From contig JAUVNS010000005.1 in NCBI GenBank assembly GCA_030599585.1, forward strand, positions 62,001 through 126,000: a stretch of DNA of 64,000 nt, read 5' to 3'. Positions 27,388 to 37,165 of this stretch are shown piece after piece. Within the stretch, counting starts at the first letter, position 1; each line of letters starts with the position of its first letter. The DNA comes from Promethearchaeota archaeon. GTDB taxonomy: Archaea > Asgardarchaeota > Lokiarchaeia > Sigyniarchaeales > SOKP01. The position numbers and the translations under genes were made by a program. Under the pieces are notes generated by a model, which saw only the letters and a list, made by a program, of their open reading frames with translations, was not told the DNA's origin and did no database searches.

Positions 27388-28399
27388 TAGAATTTGTTTT
27401 ATATCTCTCTTTGAATTTTAACCATAGTTCTTCCCCAATTTTTAAGATATCTTTGTACCCTCTTACTAATTGTATCAGATCACGGGGTATATTTCCTTTA
27501 CCGAAATAAGCTCCTGCTAAGCTACCTCCTATAGCCCCCACAGTATCACTATCACCGCCTGCGGTCGATAATTGGAAAATGCACTCTTCGAATGAATTTA
27601 AATATTTTAAAAAGATGAAAATTGCGCAAGCTACAGTGCTCAGAGTGTAAGGATGAACAAATGCTTTACCTAAATAGTCTTCGATAAAATAAGGTGATTT
27701 TACGCCCGCTTGAGAGAATTTGATTAACCCGGCTTCTAAAGAGATGTTAAGATTATTCTTTACTTTATTTAAAATCTCTATAAATTCATCCCATATTTCT
27801 TCTCTCGAATTAGAGATAGGAGAAATAATAACATCAAAAAAATTATCAACTGAAAACCCTGTTTCTATTGTTTTATCTATTAAAAAAGCAATTGCTCGTG
27901 CGATCACTATCGCCCCTGCAGAAGCTGCTGGATGAGAATGAGTAATAGTACTTGAATGTAATGCGAAATTCGTTAGATTTTTTATATCTCTATTGTAAAA
28001 TAATCCAATAGGTGAAACTCTCATAGTTGTACCGTTTCCTCCTGAATTTGAAGCGGCCTTTTTCCACGGAATCCCGTATTTTAGTTTTTGAATCGACGAG
28101 ATACATCCAAATCCGGGACCTATAGGAGGGTCTTCAAGCCACTTGACATATTCTCTGATAATATAGTCTTCATTAAAACCAGATCCTTGAATAAGCGCTT
28201 TTGCTGTGTGTAATGTTAATTGAGTGTCATCAGTATAAGTATTAAATAACTTTTTATTACTTATTATAAATTCTTTAAAGTCACTAAAGCGGGAGTATAT
28301 TTGTTCCCTAAGAATCCCTTCAAAAGGATGACCTAATGTATCTCCTACTGCAACACTAATAAGACACCCTTGAAATTTATCTAAATAATCAGTCTTCAT
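27371..28399 (-). CDS. ADP-ribosylglycohydrolase (DraG/ARH family)
   Basis: The 342-residue protein has the dinuclear metal motifs of the ADP-ribosylglycohydrolase family. AVGDTLGHPFEG is at the N-terminus, YTDDTQLTL near residue 55 provides one set of aspartates, and STAGGDSDTVGAIGG near 280 the other. NGTTMRVSP near 120 and THSHPAASAGA near 150 are also typical. It removes ADP-ribose from proteins or small molecules. No partner transferase adjoins it. The 3' end overlaps amzA. Confidence 0.92.
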   Translation of the reverse strand: MKTDYLDKFQGCLISVAVGDTLGHPFEGILREQIYSRFSDFKEFIISNKKLFNTYTDDTQLTLHTAKALIQGSGFNEDYIIREYVKWLEDPPIGPGFGCISSIQKLKYGIPWKKAASNSGGNGTTMRVSPIGLFYNRDIKNLTNFALHSSTITHSHPAASAGAIVIARAIAFLIDKTIETGFSVDNFFDVIISPISNSREEIWDEFIEILNKVKNNLNISLEAGLIKFSQAGVKSPYFIEDYLGKAFVHPYTLSTVACAIFIFLKYLNSFEECIFQLSTAGGDSDTVGAIGGSLAGAYFGKGNIPRDLIQLVRGYKDILKIGEELWLKFKERYKTNSTKNYL

Positions 28400-28625
28400 A
28401 GTTAAAAATGAACTTTATAAAAAAATCATAATTAACTTCTTATTTAATTTTATTCTTAAATTTCAACACTTTCTCTACGGTTGAATTATTAGTATTTGTA
28501 AACGGGATTGTAATATAAGGTGTAGTTTATGACTAGTTTAGCAATAATCCTTATAAATGTCTTTTACCTAATTAAGAGATAATCACTAATTTTTATTTAT
28601 ATTTACAGAACAAGGATATTTAGTT

Positions 28626-29525
28626 ATGAAAAAATTAGATAAGTTACGAAATGTAATTACGGCAATGATTACTCCTTTTAATGAAGATCTAACCATCGAC
28701 GAACCAAAATATCGTGAATTCATCAGATTTCAGATACAAAATGGCTGTCAACCACTAACTATGGGCACCACGGGAGAATCCGCAACCCTTTCTCACAAAG
28801 AACACCATATTGCTATGGATATTACTGTTGATGAGGGCAAAAAGAGCGGAAAAGATCCCTTTGTTTTGGCAGGTGCTGGGAGCAACTCAACTAAAGAAGC
28901 AATTTCTCTCTGTCAATATGCTGAAAATGCAGGAGCAGACGGGTGTTTAGTAGTTGTACCGTATTATAACAAACCTGTCCAGCATTCATTAATCGATCAT
29001 TTTTCTGCAATAGCAGATTCAGTTTCTTTACCGATTATTCTTTATAATGTTCCCGGTCGAACGGGGCGTAATTTGGAACCTGAAACCGTATCCAAATTAG
29101 CTTATAAAAAAGACAACATAGTTGGGATTAAATGTGCGAGTGGGAATATAGATCAAATTACGAAGTTTATAAAAACAACACCAGATGATTTCATAGTACT
29201 TAGTGGTGATGATGGAATGACATTTCATATAATGGCTCTAGGTGGTAAAGGTGTTGTAAGCGTGGCGTCAAATATCATACCTGCTAAGTTAATGGATTTC
29301 ACAAACACAATGCTGAATGGAAAATGGGAGCGAGCGAGAGAAATGCAATTAGAGCTTTTTGATATTTTTAAGATATTATTCGTTGAAACCAATCCCGCTC
29401 CCGTGAAACTTTCCGCTGAATTGATGGGTATAATGAATAAAAGGATGAGATTACCTTTAACGCCACCTTTGGAAGAAAATCAAGAAAAAATAAAAGCAGT
29501 ATTGAGAAGTTTAAATTTAATCTAA
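28626..29525 (+). CDS. dapA: 4-hydroxy-tetrahydrodipicolinate synthase (DapA)
   Basis: Condenses pyruvate and aspartate semialdehyde, the first committed step of diaminopimelate/lysine synthesis. The TIM-barrel family motifs are present: MGTTGESATL near residue 41, the tyrosine/arginine segment YNVPGRTG near 140 and the Schiff-base lysine in VGIKCASG near 169. Length 299 is usual. dapB follows 27 bp later and dapF-lysA lie 1.2 kb downstream on the other strand. DapA-like aldolases can have other sugars as substrates, but the neighbours support the lysine role. Confidence 0.93.
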   Translation: MKKLDKLRNVITAMITPFNEDLTIDEPKYREFIRFQIQNGCQPLTMGTTGESATLSHKEHHIAMDITVDEGKKSGKDPFVLAGAGSNSTKEAISLCQYAENAGADGCLVVVPYYNKPVQHSLIDHFSAIADSVSLPIILYNVPGRTGRNLEPETVSKLAYKKDNIVGIKCASGNIDQITKFIKTTPDDFIVLSGDDGMTFHIMALGGKGVVSVASNIIPAKLMDFTNTMLNGKWERAREMQLELFDIFKILFVETNPAPVKLSAELMGIMNKRMRLPLTPPLEENQEKIKAVLRSLNLI

Positions 29526-29551
29526 TTGCCAAACATAATCGAGTTGTTAAA

Positions 29552-30373
29552 ATGATAAAATTATTAATATTAGGGCCTTCTGGAGCAACCGGAAGATTAA
29601 TTTCTTCATTAGCGTTGACCGACGATGAAATTAATGTAGTAGCGGCGTGTGATCTTGCGCATATAGGTGAAGATCTAGGGTCCTTGTTAGCATCTCCTAA
29701 CCCTGATAATATAAAGATCAAAGACGTAAATCAGCTTCAAGAAATCATTGATGAAACTAATCCAGATGTGGTTGTAGATTTTACAATCGCGAGTGCAACA
29801 GAAAAAAACTGTAGAATCTGCGTTAAGAATGGAATCAGATGTGTAATTGGAACAACTGCCATGTCGAAGGAATTCTTGGAGGATTTTGAAGAACTCGTAG
29901 AAAAGCATAATGCTCCTTCAATAATATCACCAAATATGGCAACTGGAGTAAATGTTCTGTTTAAAATTGCTGGAATTTTGACGAACTATTTAAATGAATG
30001 GGATATTGAAGTAATTGAAGCCCATCATCATAGAAAAATGGATTCACCTAGTGGTACTGCCTTGAAAATTGGAGAAGTTATAAGTAAAGCTCTAGATGTT
30101 GATTTAAATGCAATTGCTAAGTTCGGACGCAATAAAGGTCCAAATAAACGCTTAGTTGGAGCTAAAAACGAAATAGGGATCCATTCAGTTAGGGGTGGTG
30201 ATATTGTTGGCGACCACACTATTTTATTTGCAGGATCAGGGGAACGCATTGAATTAAAGCATCAAGCCCATAACAGAACATGTTTTGCTACAGGCGCTAT
30301 TAAAGCTATTAAATTTATCTCTCAAGCTACAGAAAATAGGATTTATAGTACAAACGATGTATTAGGTTTGTGA
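29552..30373 (+). CDS. dapB: 4-hydroxy-tetrahydrodipicolinate reductase (DapB)
   Basis: Reduces the DapA product with NAD(P)H. Its 273 residues show the dinucleotide motif GPSGATGRLI at the N-terminus, VVDFTIASA and IGTTAMSKE in the cofactor domain, SPNMATGVN before the active site, and the catalytic EAHHHRKMDSPSGTA near 155-169. HSVRGGDIVGDH and ELKHQAHNR complete the family pattern. It forms an operon with dapA. Confidence 0.95.
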   Translation: MIKLLILGPSGATGRLISSLALTDDEINVVAACDLAHIGEDLGSLLASPNPDNIKIKDVNQLQEIIDETNPDVVVDFTIASATEKNCRICVKNGIRCVIGTTAMSKEFLEDFEELVEKHNAPSIISPNMATGVNVLFKIAGILTNYLNEWDIEVIEAHHHRKMDSPSGTALKIGEVISKALDVDLNAIAKFGRNKGPNKRLVGAKNEIGIHSVRGGDIVGDHTILFAGSGERIELKHQAHNRTCFATGAIKAIKFISQATENRIYSTNDVLGL

Positions 30374-30527
30374 GAGAGATAAAATTATAAAAGATCAGGG
30401 CAGATCAGTCTTATCATCAATCTATATTATACAGATTTCATATTGCCAACTCTTCATTTAGAAGGTTTAAAGGGTATCCAGTCCTTAAAGCTTCCTTATT
30501 TATAATTCTATCTCGTGATAATAAATG

Positions 30528-31496
30528 TTATAAAAGATTTAATTCTTTTTTCTTTTTCCACATTCGATCAGTTAATATTAGTACAATCATGATTCCTAAT
30601 TGAATTAAATCTGATGCAAGAGTCGAAGGTAAGAATTCATATGTTATATTTCCAATCGTATGCATTAACGCAGTAGCTAAAACGCTTCCTCCAGTACGAT
30701 TATAAAGCCAAGTAAGAATTATGGCTATTTTTATTGTGTTTAATAAAAAAATACCAAATTGAGAACCATATTGAGGTAGGTATATAGGCGCATGCCAAAA
30801 CCCCCATATTAAACCTAAAATTATACTTGCGATAAGAGGTGAAAATTTTGTTTGCAATCTTGGTAATGCAAAACCACGCCATCCAGGTTCTTCGTTAGTT
30901 CCTGCACCATAGAAAAATGTGTACATAAAAGTAATAGCTATTAATCCGATAAGTTCAAGACCAATAGGTAAGCTTATCCAGTAAACATCTTGACCTAGAG
31001 ATAATGTAAAAATAGTACCTAGTAGAAGAGAACTGGGTATCAATAGAATTGCTATGAGATACCAAACAAAGTGTCCTTTTGGCTTTATATATGATCGAAA
31101 AACCATTTTGACATCAGGGTTATTTGAAAAACCAGATGATATCACAAGTGCTGGTAATAACCCTAAAAAAATAGCTCCCACTATGATTACAATTGATAAA
31201 TCCATTGTTCTTATGTTTATGATAAACGTTAGTGTAGCTATTATCCATACTACTGTAAATATAGCCCACTTTAATTTTTTCCTACTGTCATTTTGCTGAA
31301 GACCAGTCATTCTTGAAATAATTAACGCAGTAATTGCAGGTGCGTAGATACCAATAAAAATTAAAAGTTGACTAATTACATTGAGAAATAGTAAATAAAT
31401 GAAGAAAAAGACCCATGAGATTATAAAAGTGAAAAGAAAGAAAGTAAGAAGAGGGTATTTTTTAATATAACTTATTGAATTAGCTATATCTATCAC
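30528..31496 (-). CDS. CPBP-family (CAAX-like) intramembrane metalloprotease
   Basis: The 322-residue membrane protein has about eight hydrophobic segments and the family motif EEPGWRGFALPRLQ (EExxxR) near residue 207. IWGFWHAPIYLP follows with the second-motif histidine. Members cleave prenylated proteins or mature peptides; the archaeal substrates are unknown. It starts at GTG 31496. It lies between dapB and lysA but has no evident part in lysine synthesis. Confidence 0.88.
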   Translation of the reverse strand: MIDIANSISYIKKYPLLTFFLFTFIISWVFFFIYLLFLNVISQLLIFIGIYAPAITALIISRMTGLQQNDSRKKLKWAIFTVVWIIATLTFIINIRTMDLSIVIIVGAIFLGLLPALVISSGFSNNPDVKMVFRSYIKPKGHFVWYLIAILLIPSSLLLGTIFTLSLGQDVYWISLPIGLELIGLIAITFMYTFFYGAGTNEEPGWRGFALPRLQTKFSPLIASIILGLIWGFWHAPIYLPQYGSQFGIFLLNTIKIAIILTWLYNRTGGSVLATALMHTIGNITYEFLPSTLASDLIQLGIMIVLILTDRMWKKKKELNLL

Positions 31497-31536
31497 ACTT
31501 TTAACATTTTTATTATTCTATTATAATAAATACATG

Positions 31537-32847
31537 TTATAAATGTTCTGGAACTTTTTGACCTTTTAGAAGTTCCTCGAAAGTTTCTGCCTTCCTAATC
31601 TCATAAACTGATTTATTACTAATTAAAACTTCAGCAGGTCTAGGTCTAGAATTATAATTGCTACTCATCGTAAAACCATATGCTCCTACATCGAGAATTG
31701 CAAGTACATCCTTCTCTTCTAACTTATCTAATTCTCTATTCTTGCCTAATATATCACCTGATTCACAAATTGGCCCTGTGACATCATAAGTTAATGTTGA
31801 TGTTTTACCTTTCTTATTACACGCTATAATATGATGATAAGAATTATATAACGTAGGCCTTAATAGCGTATTAAACCCAGCATCAACTCCCGCAAATAAT
31901 TTAAATCCATTGTTTTTGATAGTGTTTATTTGTGTTAAAAGTATGCTTGACTCGGCAGTTAAATACCGTCCAGGTTCAATTTTAAAAATAGGTTTGCCGA
32001 TATCCTCAGAATTTACCAATTGTTTAAAGGGCTTTATCACCACATCTTTGTAGATATCAAAATCTAAAGGTTCCTTTAATGGACGATACGGAATACCCAG
32101 ACCACCACCAAAATCTATAAAGTCAAATTCAATCTCGAGAGACTTAGCAACTTTTTTGATAATACTAATGTATTTCTCTACTGGTTTTTTGAAATCTTGA
32201 GCGTTTAACACTCCTGAACCAATATGTTGATGAATCCCAAACTTCTCAAAACCATGTTCTTTTGCTTTGCTATACGCTTCGATCGCTTGTTCTTCTAAGA
32301 TACCAAATTTAATCGTTTTTCCCGCTGTAATTGTATGAGAGTGGTGTCCAGCACCAAACTCTGGGTTTATTCTAAAGGAAATTATTGATTTTTCCCTCCC
32401 AAGGTCTTCATGAATTTTCACTAATCTTTTTAATTGACTTACGCTGTCAAGATTTATTAGAACTTTATTTTTAACTGCGAACGTAAAGTCTTCATCTGTA
32501 AACATATTTCCAGTATATATTATCTTTTCAGGAGAAATATCTGCTTTAAAACACGTATATATTTCACCCATAGATGTACAATCAAAAGACGCCCCTTCTG
32601 AATGAAGTATTTTTAAAATTGATAAGTTTGAGTTTGCTTTAACAGCATAATGTATTCTATTATTCTCGTATTCTGAATTTAGTAGATTTTTTAAAATTCT
32701 ATACCGTTCTCGTATCGTGTTTTCGTTAATCACATAAATTGGAGTACCATATTCTTTAGAAATTTCTAGTGTATTTTTACCGGCAAAATAAAGCACATCG
32801 TCGCGATACTCTAAAGCTTTCATGGTTAGCCATTCTGAATAATTCAC
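31537..32847 (-). CDS. lysA: Diaminopimelate decarboxylase (LysA)
   Basis: Converts meso-diaminopimelate to lysine with pyridoxal phosphate. The PLP lysine is in HYAVKANSN (Lys70). The glycine-rich DFGGGLGIPY binds phosphate near 245, EPGRYL is near 290, and GPICESGDIL with Cys and GAYGFTMSSNYN near the C-terminus complete the active site across the dimer. Length 436 is normal. It follows dapF by 50 bp in the same direction. Confidence 0.95.
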   Translation of the reverse strand: MNYSEWLTMKALEYRDDVLYFAGKNTLEISKEYGTPIYVINENTIRERYRILKNLLNSEYENNRIHYAVKANSNLSILKILHSEGASFDCTSMGEIYTCFKADISPEKIIYTGNMFTDEDFTFAVKNKVLINLDSVSQLKRLVKIHEDLGREKSIISFRINPEFGAGHHSHTITAGKTIKFGILEEQAIEAYSKAKEHGFEKFGIHQHIGSGVLNAQDFKKPVEKYISIIKKVAKSLEIEFDFIDFGGGLGIPYRPLKEPLDFDIYKDVVIKPFKQLVNSEDIGKPIFKIEPGRYLTAESSILLTQINTIKNNGFKLFAGVDAGFNTLLRPTLYNSYHHIIACNKKGKTSTLTYDVTGPICESGDILGKNRELDKLEEKDVLAILDVGAYGFTMSSNYNSRPRPAEVLISNKSVYEIRKAETFEELLKGQKVPEHL

Positions 32848-32897
32848 TTTTTTTACCTCAAATTTAGCATTACAATTAACATAAATACATTATAGAA

Positions 32898-33779
32898 TCA
32901 AAATTCAATTCTATCGATAACTCCTTTAAACACTTTTACTGCGGGACCTTCCATAAATACTGTTTTGCCGTTATAAGTGATTTTCAAGTCACCTCCGTCG
33001 TTATGTACAGTTACCGGAGTGTTTAGATCAAATAATCCTAAAATAGTTCCCGCTACCACAGCAGCACAAGTACCAGTTCCGCAAGAATTCGTTACTCCTA
33101 CACCTCTTTCAAACACTCTTAGAACTGCCTCTTCTTTGGATATCACTTTTACAAATTCCACATTAGTTTTTTTAGGAAATATCTTATTAGATTCAATTGC
33201 AACTCCATATTTCTTTAAATTCTCATCGTTTATGACATTTTGGGTAAAAATAATCGCGTGAGGATTGCCCATTGACACCGCAGTGAATTTGAAAATTTTA
33301 TCTAATACCACAATGGATTCATTTACACAGCGATTAACAAGGCTATCCAAATTCACTGGAATGTTATCACAATCCAAAATCGGGGGGCCCATATCAATAT
33401 TTACTGTTTCAACTTTATTATTCACTACTTTAAGTTTCGCAACAACGATACCTTTTAGCGTTTCAATTTCAATCTCTTCTTTCGGATAGATACCATTTTC
33501 ATAAATATATTTTGCAAAACACCGTACTCCATTTCCACACATTTCTGCTTGAGAGCCATCAGGATTAAACATCTTAATCCTCACTTCGGTTGATTTTGGA
33601 TGACAGACAAATAAAACTCCATCTGCGCCGATTGAGAAGTGGTGTTTACATAATTTTATAGCTAAATCAGCTTTTTTATCGTCCGGAATACCCCACTTAA
33701 GATTATTTATTAATATATAATCGTTGCCTAAGCCATGGTGCTTCTCAAAATCCAAATTTTCTAATAAAATCTTGCCCAT
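32898..33779 (-). CDS. dapF: Diaminopimelate epimerase (DapF)
   Basis: Interconverts LL- and meso-diaminopimelate. The two catalytic cysteines are present: Cys81 in MCGNGVRC and the second in NSCGTGTCAA near residue 230. The N-terminal GLGNDYILI and the MGNPHAIIF segment are typical. Length 293 is normal. It is the first gene of a dapF-lysA operon and is divergent from the gene at 34017. Together with dapA and dapB this gives all DAP steps except the middle amination part, which must be encoded elsewhere (in archaea often DapL). Confidence 0.95.
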   Translation of the reverse strand: MGKILLENLDFEKHHGLGNDYILINNLKWGIPDDKKADLAIKLCKHHFSIGADGVLFVCHPKSTEVRIKMFNPDGSQAEMCGNGVRCFAKYIYENGIYPKEEIEIETLKGIVVAKLKVVNNKVETVNIDMGPPILDCDNIPVNLDSLVNRCVNESIVVLDKIFKFTAVSMGNPHAIIFTQNVINDENLKKYGVAIESNKIFPKKTNVEFVKVISKEEAVLRVFERGVGVTNSCGTGTCAAVVAGTILGLFDLNTPVTVHNDGGDLKITYNGKTVFMEGPAVKVFKGVIDRIEF

Positions 33780-34016
33780 TTTATCGACACTTGCTAAAAT
33801 TTCTATTTATTATATGTTATTATTTGTTCTTATACATTAATTGTCCCCTTATTGAAAAAAATTACGATTTCAAATTGAAGATAACATAAATTTGCTATAA
33901 TATTAATTCCTATTTTCATTCTTGTAAGCAATTAAAAGGTTAAACCTAACAATTCAATAAAGCTTAATTTAGGTTCAACATTATATCAAAATTAAAATTA
34001 CTTGGTAAACTGAAAT

Positions 34017-34547
34017 ATGAAGCGCAAATATCTTACAGTTCCTATTCTCGCTCTAATGGCTCTCATTCCAATGGTAAGTATTTTTGGATTTGAGTATATT
34101 GACAACATAAACGATGGCATTTCCGTGTATTTTCTAGTAGATTTAGAAGCGGGTGAGAATATTGAAATTAACATAACCCATACCGGGGATGGGAACTTTA
34201 CGCTTTTTCTATTCGATTCACGTCCTTCTCAAACTTATGTAAACGATGATAAAACTCTTAACCCTATCATATTCCAGGTAGCCTTAAATTACAGCGTAGA
34301 TGACAATCCTTATATCAACTTTACCGTATCACAACCAAAAATATATTACATAGAACTGATTTTAATCGACAATGGGCCAGATACATTCTTCTTAGTATCT
34401 AATATTGACGAGCTAACGAGATATTATCTCCCAATTGTACCAGGATATCAAATAGAACTTGTAATCCTCGCATTCGTGCTAACTACGGGTCTACTTCTCT
34501 TGTATAAAATGAAATCAATGAAAAAGATTAAATCTAATAGTAATTAA
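34017..34547 (+). CDS. Secreted or membrane-anchored protein with N- and C-terminal hydrophobic segments
   Basis: A signal-peptide-like N-terminus (MKRKYLTVPILALMALIPM) is followed by about 115 residues rich in beta-strand-like and N-x-T/S sequences. A single C-terminal transmembrane helix (about 147-166) ends in a basic stretch KMKSMKKIK. The ectodomain would face outside with the tail in the cytosol. No family is recognised. Confidence 0.6.
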   Translation: MKRKYLTVPILALMALIPMVSIFGFEYIDNINDGISVYFLVDLEAGENIEINITHTGDGNFTLFLFDSRPSQTYVNDDKTLNPIIFQVALNYSVDDNPYINFTVSQPKIYYIELILIDNGPDTFFLVSNIDELTRYYLPIVPGYQIELVILAFVLTTGLLLLYKMKSMKKIKSNSN

Positions 34548-34741
34548 ATCTCCAATCATCTATTCGTAATTTCTTATTGTTTGACGGATTCCGAAGTGCA
34601 CTATATTTAAGTGATAGCTGATTTTGATAATTTTTTACTACTTTTCTTGTTCAAATCTAACAAAATCATCATTTTAGGCGATCTCTGATCATCCTCCATC
34701 ACATAATTTTAAATTTAATTCACCAATAGCCTACTTATAGA

Positions 34742-34753
34742 TTTTATATAAAG
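34742..34753 (+). promoter_or_regulatory. TATA box of cdhD
   Basis: TTTTATATAAAG lies about 24 bases before the ATG at 34771. This is right for a leaderless or nearly leaderless transcript; no Shine-Dalgarno is visible. Confidence 0.45.
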
Positions 34754-34770
34754 AAATAAAGTGTAGAAAA

Positions 34771-35961
34771 ATGGCGTTCGATGAAATTAGTAAAAAATTG
34801 GCCCAACTAATGAAGGAAACAGAAGAAATTGAACTGCAAGATGTAGAACTCTTTGCCGAATACTTAGAATTTCAAATGCTACCTGGTATTATTCAATCTG
34901 CAGCACAAGCAGTTCTTCCTGGTATCGGAAAAGCAGAATGGACACCAACAAAATTTTCTCTCGACTTGGATTTTCCGGGACAAATTGAAACTGTCGAATT
35001 TATACGTTCTAACGGAAAGAAAGCAACAATCGGTGGAGAAAAGGTACCTCCGTTCTATAACTTCCTGGGGCTTGATAAAAGAAACCCAAACCCCCCTCTC
35101 GTTACATACGATGTATTCGATATGGGCTCTAAAATGATGTTACCAAAACCTATTAAGAAAGAGTACGGAGAAGTCTTAGGGGATCCCGCAGAATGGGCTA
35201 AATTAGCGGTTAATAAATTTGGCGCAGAAAGTATAACTTTCCACTCTCTAGAAATCGATCCTGGAATGGGCGACGCACCTGTTTCTCAATCTCTAAAATA
35301 TTTAGAAGATATATTGCAAGCAGTTGATGTTCCGGTCATTATTGGTTGTTCGGGAAATAAAGAAAAGGATGTAGAGTTATTTAAAGTCACTGCGGCTGCT
35401 ACTGAAAGCGAAGTATTGATGCTTTCTGCTGCAGACAAAGCTACATGGGAGGAAGTAATTCCATTAGCAGTTAAATACGATCACAATTGCTTGCTATGGA
35501 CGAGTTTGGATTTAAACAACCAAATAAAAATGAACAAAGACGCTCTAGAACTGGGACTCCCTAAAAATAGAATAGTTATGGATCCAACTTGCGCTACATT
35601 GGGCTACGGTATGGAATACTCGTTCAGCATTTATCAAAGAATGCGGATCGCTGGATTGTTGGGAGAAACTGACCTAGCATATCCAATCAGTGGTGGTACA
35701 ACTAACGCATGGGGTGCTCGTGAAGCTTGGATGAGCGAAAAAGTAGCGCCTCAATGGGGGAAGAGAGAGTACCGAGGACCAATTTGGGAAATTATTAATG
35801 CTTTAAGTTTAACTCTTGTAGGCTTAGATCTTGCTATGATGTTCCATCCTATAGCCGCTAAACACGTTAAGGAAATAACAAGTCAATTCTTTGCAGAAAT
35901 TCCTAAACACTTAGAAGGTAAAGGTTATTACGACTGGGTTTCAGCAAGAATTAAGAAATAG
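34771..35961 (+). CDS. cdhD: Corrinoid iron-sulfur protein small (delta) subunit of acetyl-CoA synthase complex
   Basis: CdhD is the TIM-barrel subunit that accepts the methyl group on the corrinoid protein of CODH/acetyl-CoA synthase. The 396-residue protein shows the family's VTYDVFDMG near residue 110, GDPAEWAKLAV near 135, FHSLEIDPGM near 158, VIIGCSGN near 190, VMDPTCATLGYGMEYSFS near 268 and the GAREAW segment near 310. No other cdh genes are in the window, so cdhD is separate from the rest of the complex. It connects with the metF/metV operon: the methyl group made there would be passed on here. Confidence 0.85.
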   Translation: MAFDEISKKLAQLMKETEEIELQDVELFAEYLEFQMLPGIIQSAAQAVLPGIGKAEWTPTKFSLDLDFPGQIETVEFIRSNGKKATIGGEKVPPFYNFLGLDKRNPNPPLVTYDVFDMGSKMMLPKPIKKEYGEVLGDPAEWAKLAVNKFGAESITFHSLEIDPGMGDAPVSQSLKYLEDILQAVDVPVIIGCSGNKEKDVELFKVTAAATESEVLMLSAADKATWEEVIPLAVKYDHNCLLWTSLDLNNQIKMNKDALELGLPKNRIVMDPTCATLGYGMEYSFSIYQRMRIAGLLGETDLAYPISGGTTNAWGAREAWMSEKVAPQWGKREYRGPIWEIINALSLTLVGLDLAMMFHPIAAKHVKEITSQFFAEIPKHLEGKGYYDWVSARIKK

Positions 35962-35967
35962 ATTTCT

Positions 35968-35989
35968 CCTTTTTTCTCATTTTTTTTTA
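35968..35989 (+). terminator. T-rich terminator after cdhD
   Basis: Two T-runs in close succession begin 7 bases after the stop codon, the usual archaeal intrinsic terminator form. The convergent gene ends close by. Confidence 0.4.
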
Positions 35990-35995
35990 ATTAAT

Positions 35996-36880
35996 TCATT
36001 TAGAACTACGATCTTTTAATTCTATACTGTAGACTAAGTCTTTATTCATATCTAACTTAATCAATATTTTTTCTACGATTGTTCTGACTCGGGGTTTATA
36101 ATATTCAAGAATCATCACGCCAGGAAAAGCTGAACCTGCTGCAATAAGAGGGCTAATTATTTGAATTATTACTGCCATTTCGAATTTACCACTTTGTATT
36201 ACAGGGGTTACCCAAAAAATAATCATTATAATTAAATTATATATAAACCCAATCCCGGCATATCCTTTAATTACTTTATATAAGCGGCTACTAGCTAAGT
36301 CAGCGGCTTCAAATTGAACGCCTTTAATCTTTTTAGTCGTTACAACACCAGAATCCATCATTACCCATATAGGAATAACGATAAGAGCACAAGGGATTAC
36401 TACGATCCAGGCTAATTGCCACATTGTAGATACATCGGGTAGCGAATATGTAATTGATGGGTTTACACTTCTCATAAATTCGACAATAGTTTCTTGTCCT
36501 GATAATGTAAAGCAAATATTACCAACAAAAAATCCTAAAATGATAGATCTTATCCAAATTCTACGGTATAATAAAGATCCGCTTAATTTTTCCACATTTA
36601 CAAGTCCTACTTTATTTTTTTTACTAAGTGTTTTCACATATCTCTTGATAAAAATTGGCGAGATAAAAAATATAGAAATTAATCCCGCAATCGTACCAAA
36701 TACCCCTGACATTACTATCGTAAAGACCCATTCAACTTGGACGTTTCCAGGAGTAATAAATTCCCCTTCTGGGTTTGGCATGGGGTCTATCATAAAAGAA
36801 AAAGCTACAATCGTAAGAATTATTAACAATACATAAAGGACTATAAAGAATAAATAGACTTTCCGCGTTTTACCATTCAT
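35996..36880 (-). CDS. Membrane protein, about six transmembrane segments, unknown
   Basis: The 294-residue protein has hydrophobic segments at about 8-30, 52-78, 108-128, 150-172, 205-228 and 236-260, with basic loops (RYVKTLSKKNK) and a charged C-terminus. No catalytic motif is seen. A conserved-looking loop KKIKGVQFEAADLASSR lies between segments four and five. Function unknown. Confidence 0.65.
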   Translation of the reverse strand: MNGKTRKVYLFFIVLYVLLIILTIVAFSFMIDPMPNPEGEFITPGNVQVEWVFTIVMSGVFGTIAGLISIFFISPIFIKRYVKTLSKKNKVGLVNVEKLSGSLLYRRIWIRSIILGFFVGNICFTLSGQETIVEFMRSVNPSITYSLPDVSTMWQLAWIVVIPCALIVIPIWVMMDSGVVTTKKIKGVQFEAADLASSRLYKVIKGYAGIGFIYNLIIMIIFWVTPVIQSGKFEMAVIIQIISPLIAAGSAFPGVMILEYYKPRVRTIVEKILIKLDMNKDLVYSIELKDRSSK

Positions 36881-37028
36881 AAATCATACATCTATTTTAT
36901 ATATTTAAAATTAATCTATAAACAAGTTTATGAAAAGAAATTGCACTCCAAAACTATATACATAAGATTTAAATAATCTATTTTGTCATCTAGATTGGAA
37001 TTTGTAATGTATTTAGGGGGAAACTAGG

Positions 37029-37136
37029 TTGAAAGCGGTAAATATATATGAAATTATTATGACAATAATCGGATTAACTGCCTTATTTGCTTTAGGCTAT
37101 GTGATCCTTGCTATTGCAAGTCTGTTTTCTCTCTAA
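37029..37136 (+). CDS. 35-residue single-pass membrane miniprotein
   Basis: TTG 37029 is preceded by a purine-rich GGGGGAAACTAGG. It opens a 35-codon frame (MKAVNIYEIIMTI..., stop TAA 37134-37136) that is almost entirely one hydrophobic helix with a short charged N-terminus. A TATA-like TTTAAATAA lies about 55 bases upstream. Small TM proteins of this kind are often missed. It may be a subunit or regulator of a membrane complex, but its partner is not indicated. Confidence 0.5.
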   Translation: MKAVNIYEIIMTIIGLTALFALGYVILAIASLFSL

Positions 37137-37165
37137 TTCAAATAAAAAGGATAATAAAAATAAGT

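Noticed and set aside
34620-34690. Possible C/D-box or tRNA-like RNA (TGATAGCTGA, GTTCAAATC)
   Set aside because: Boxes are not at the right spacing and no T-stem forms around GTTCAAATC.
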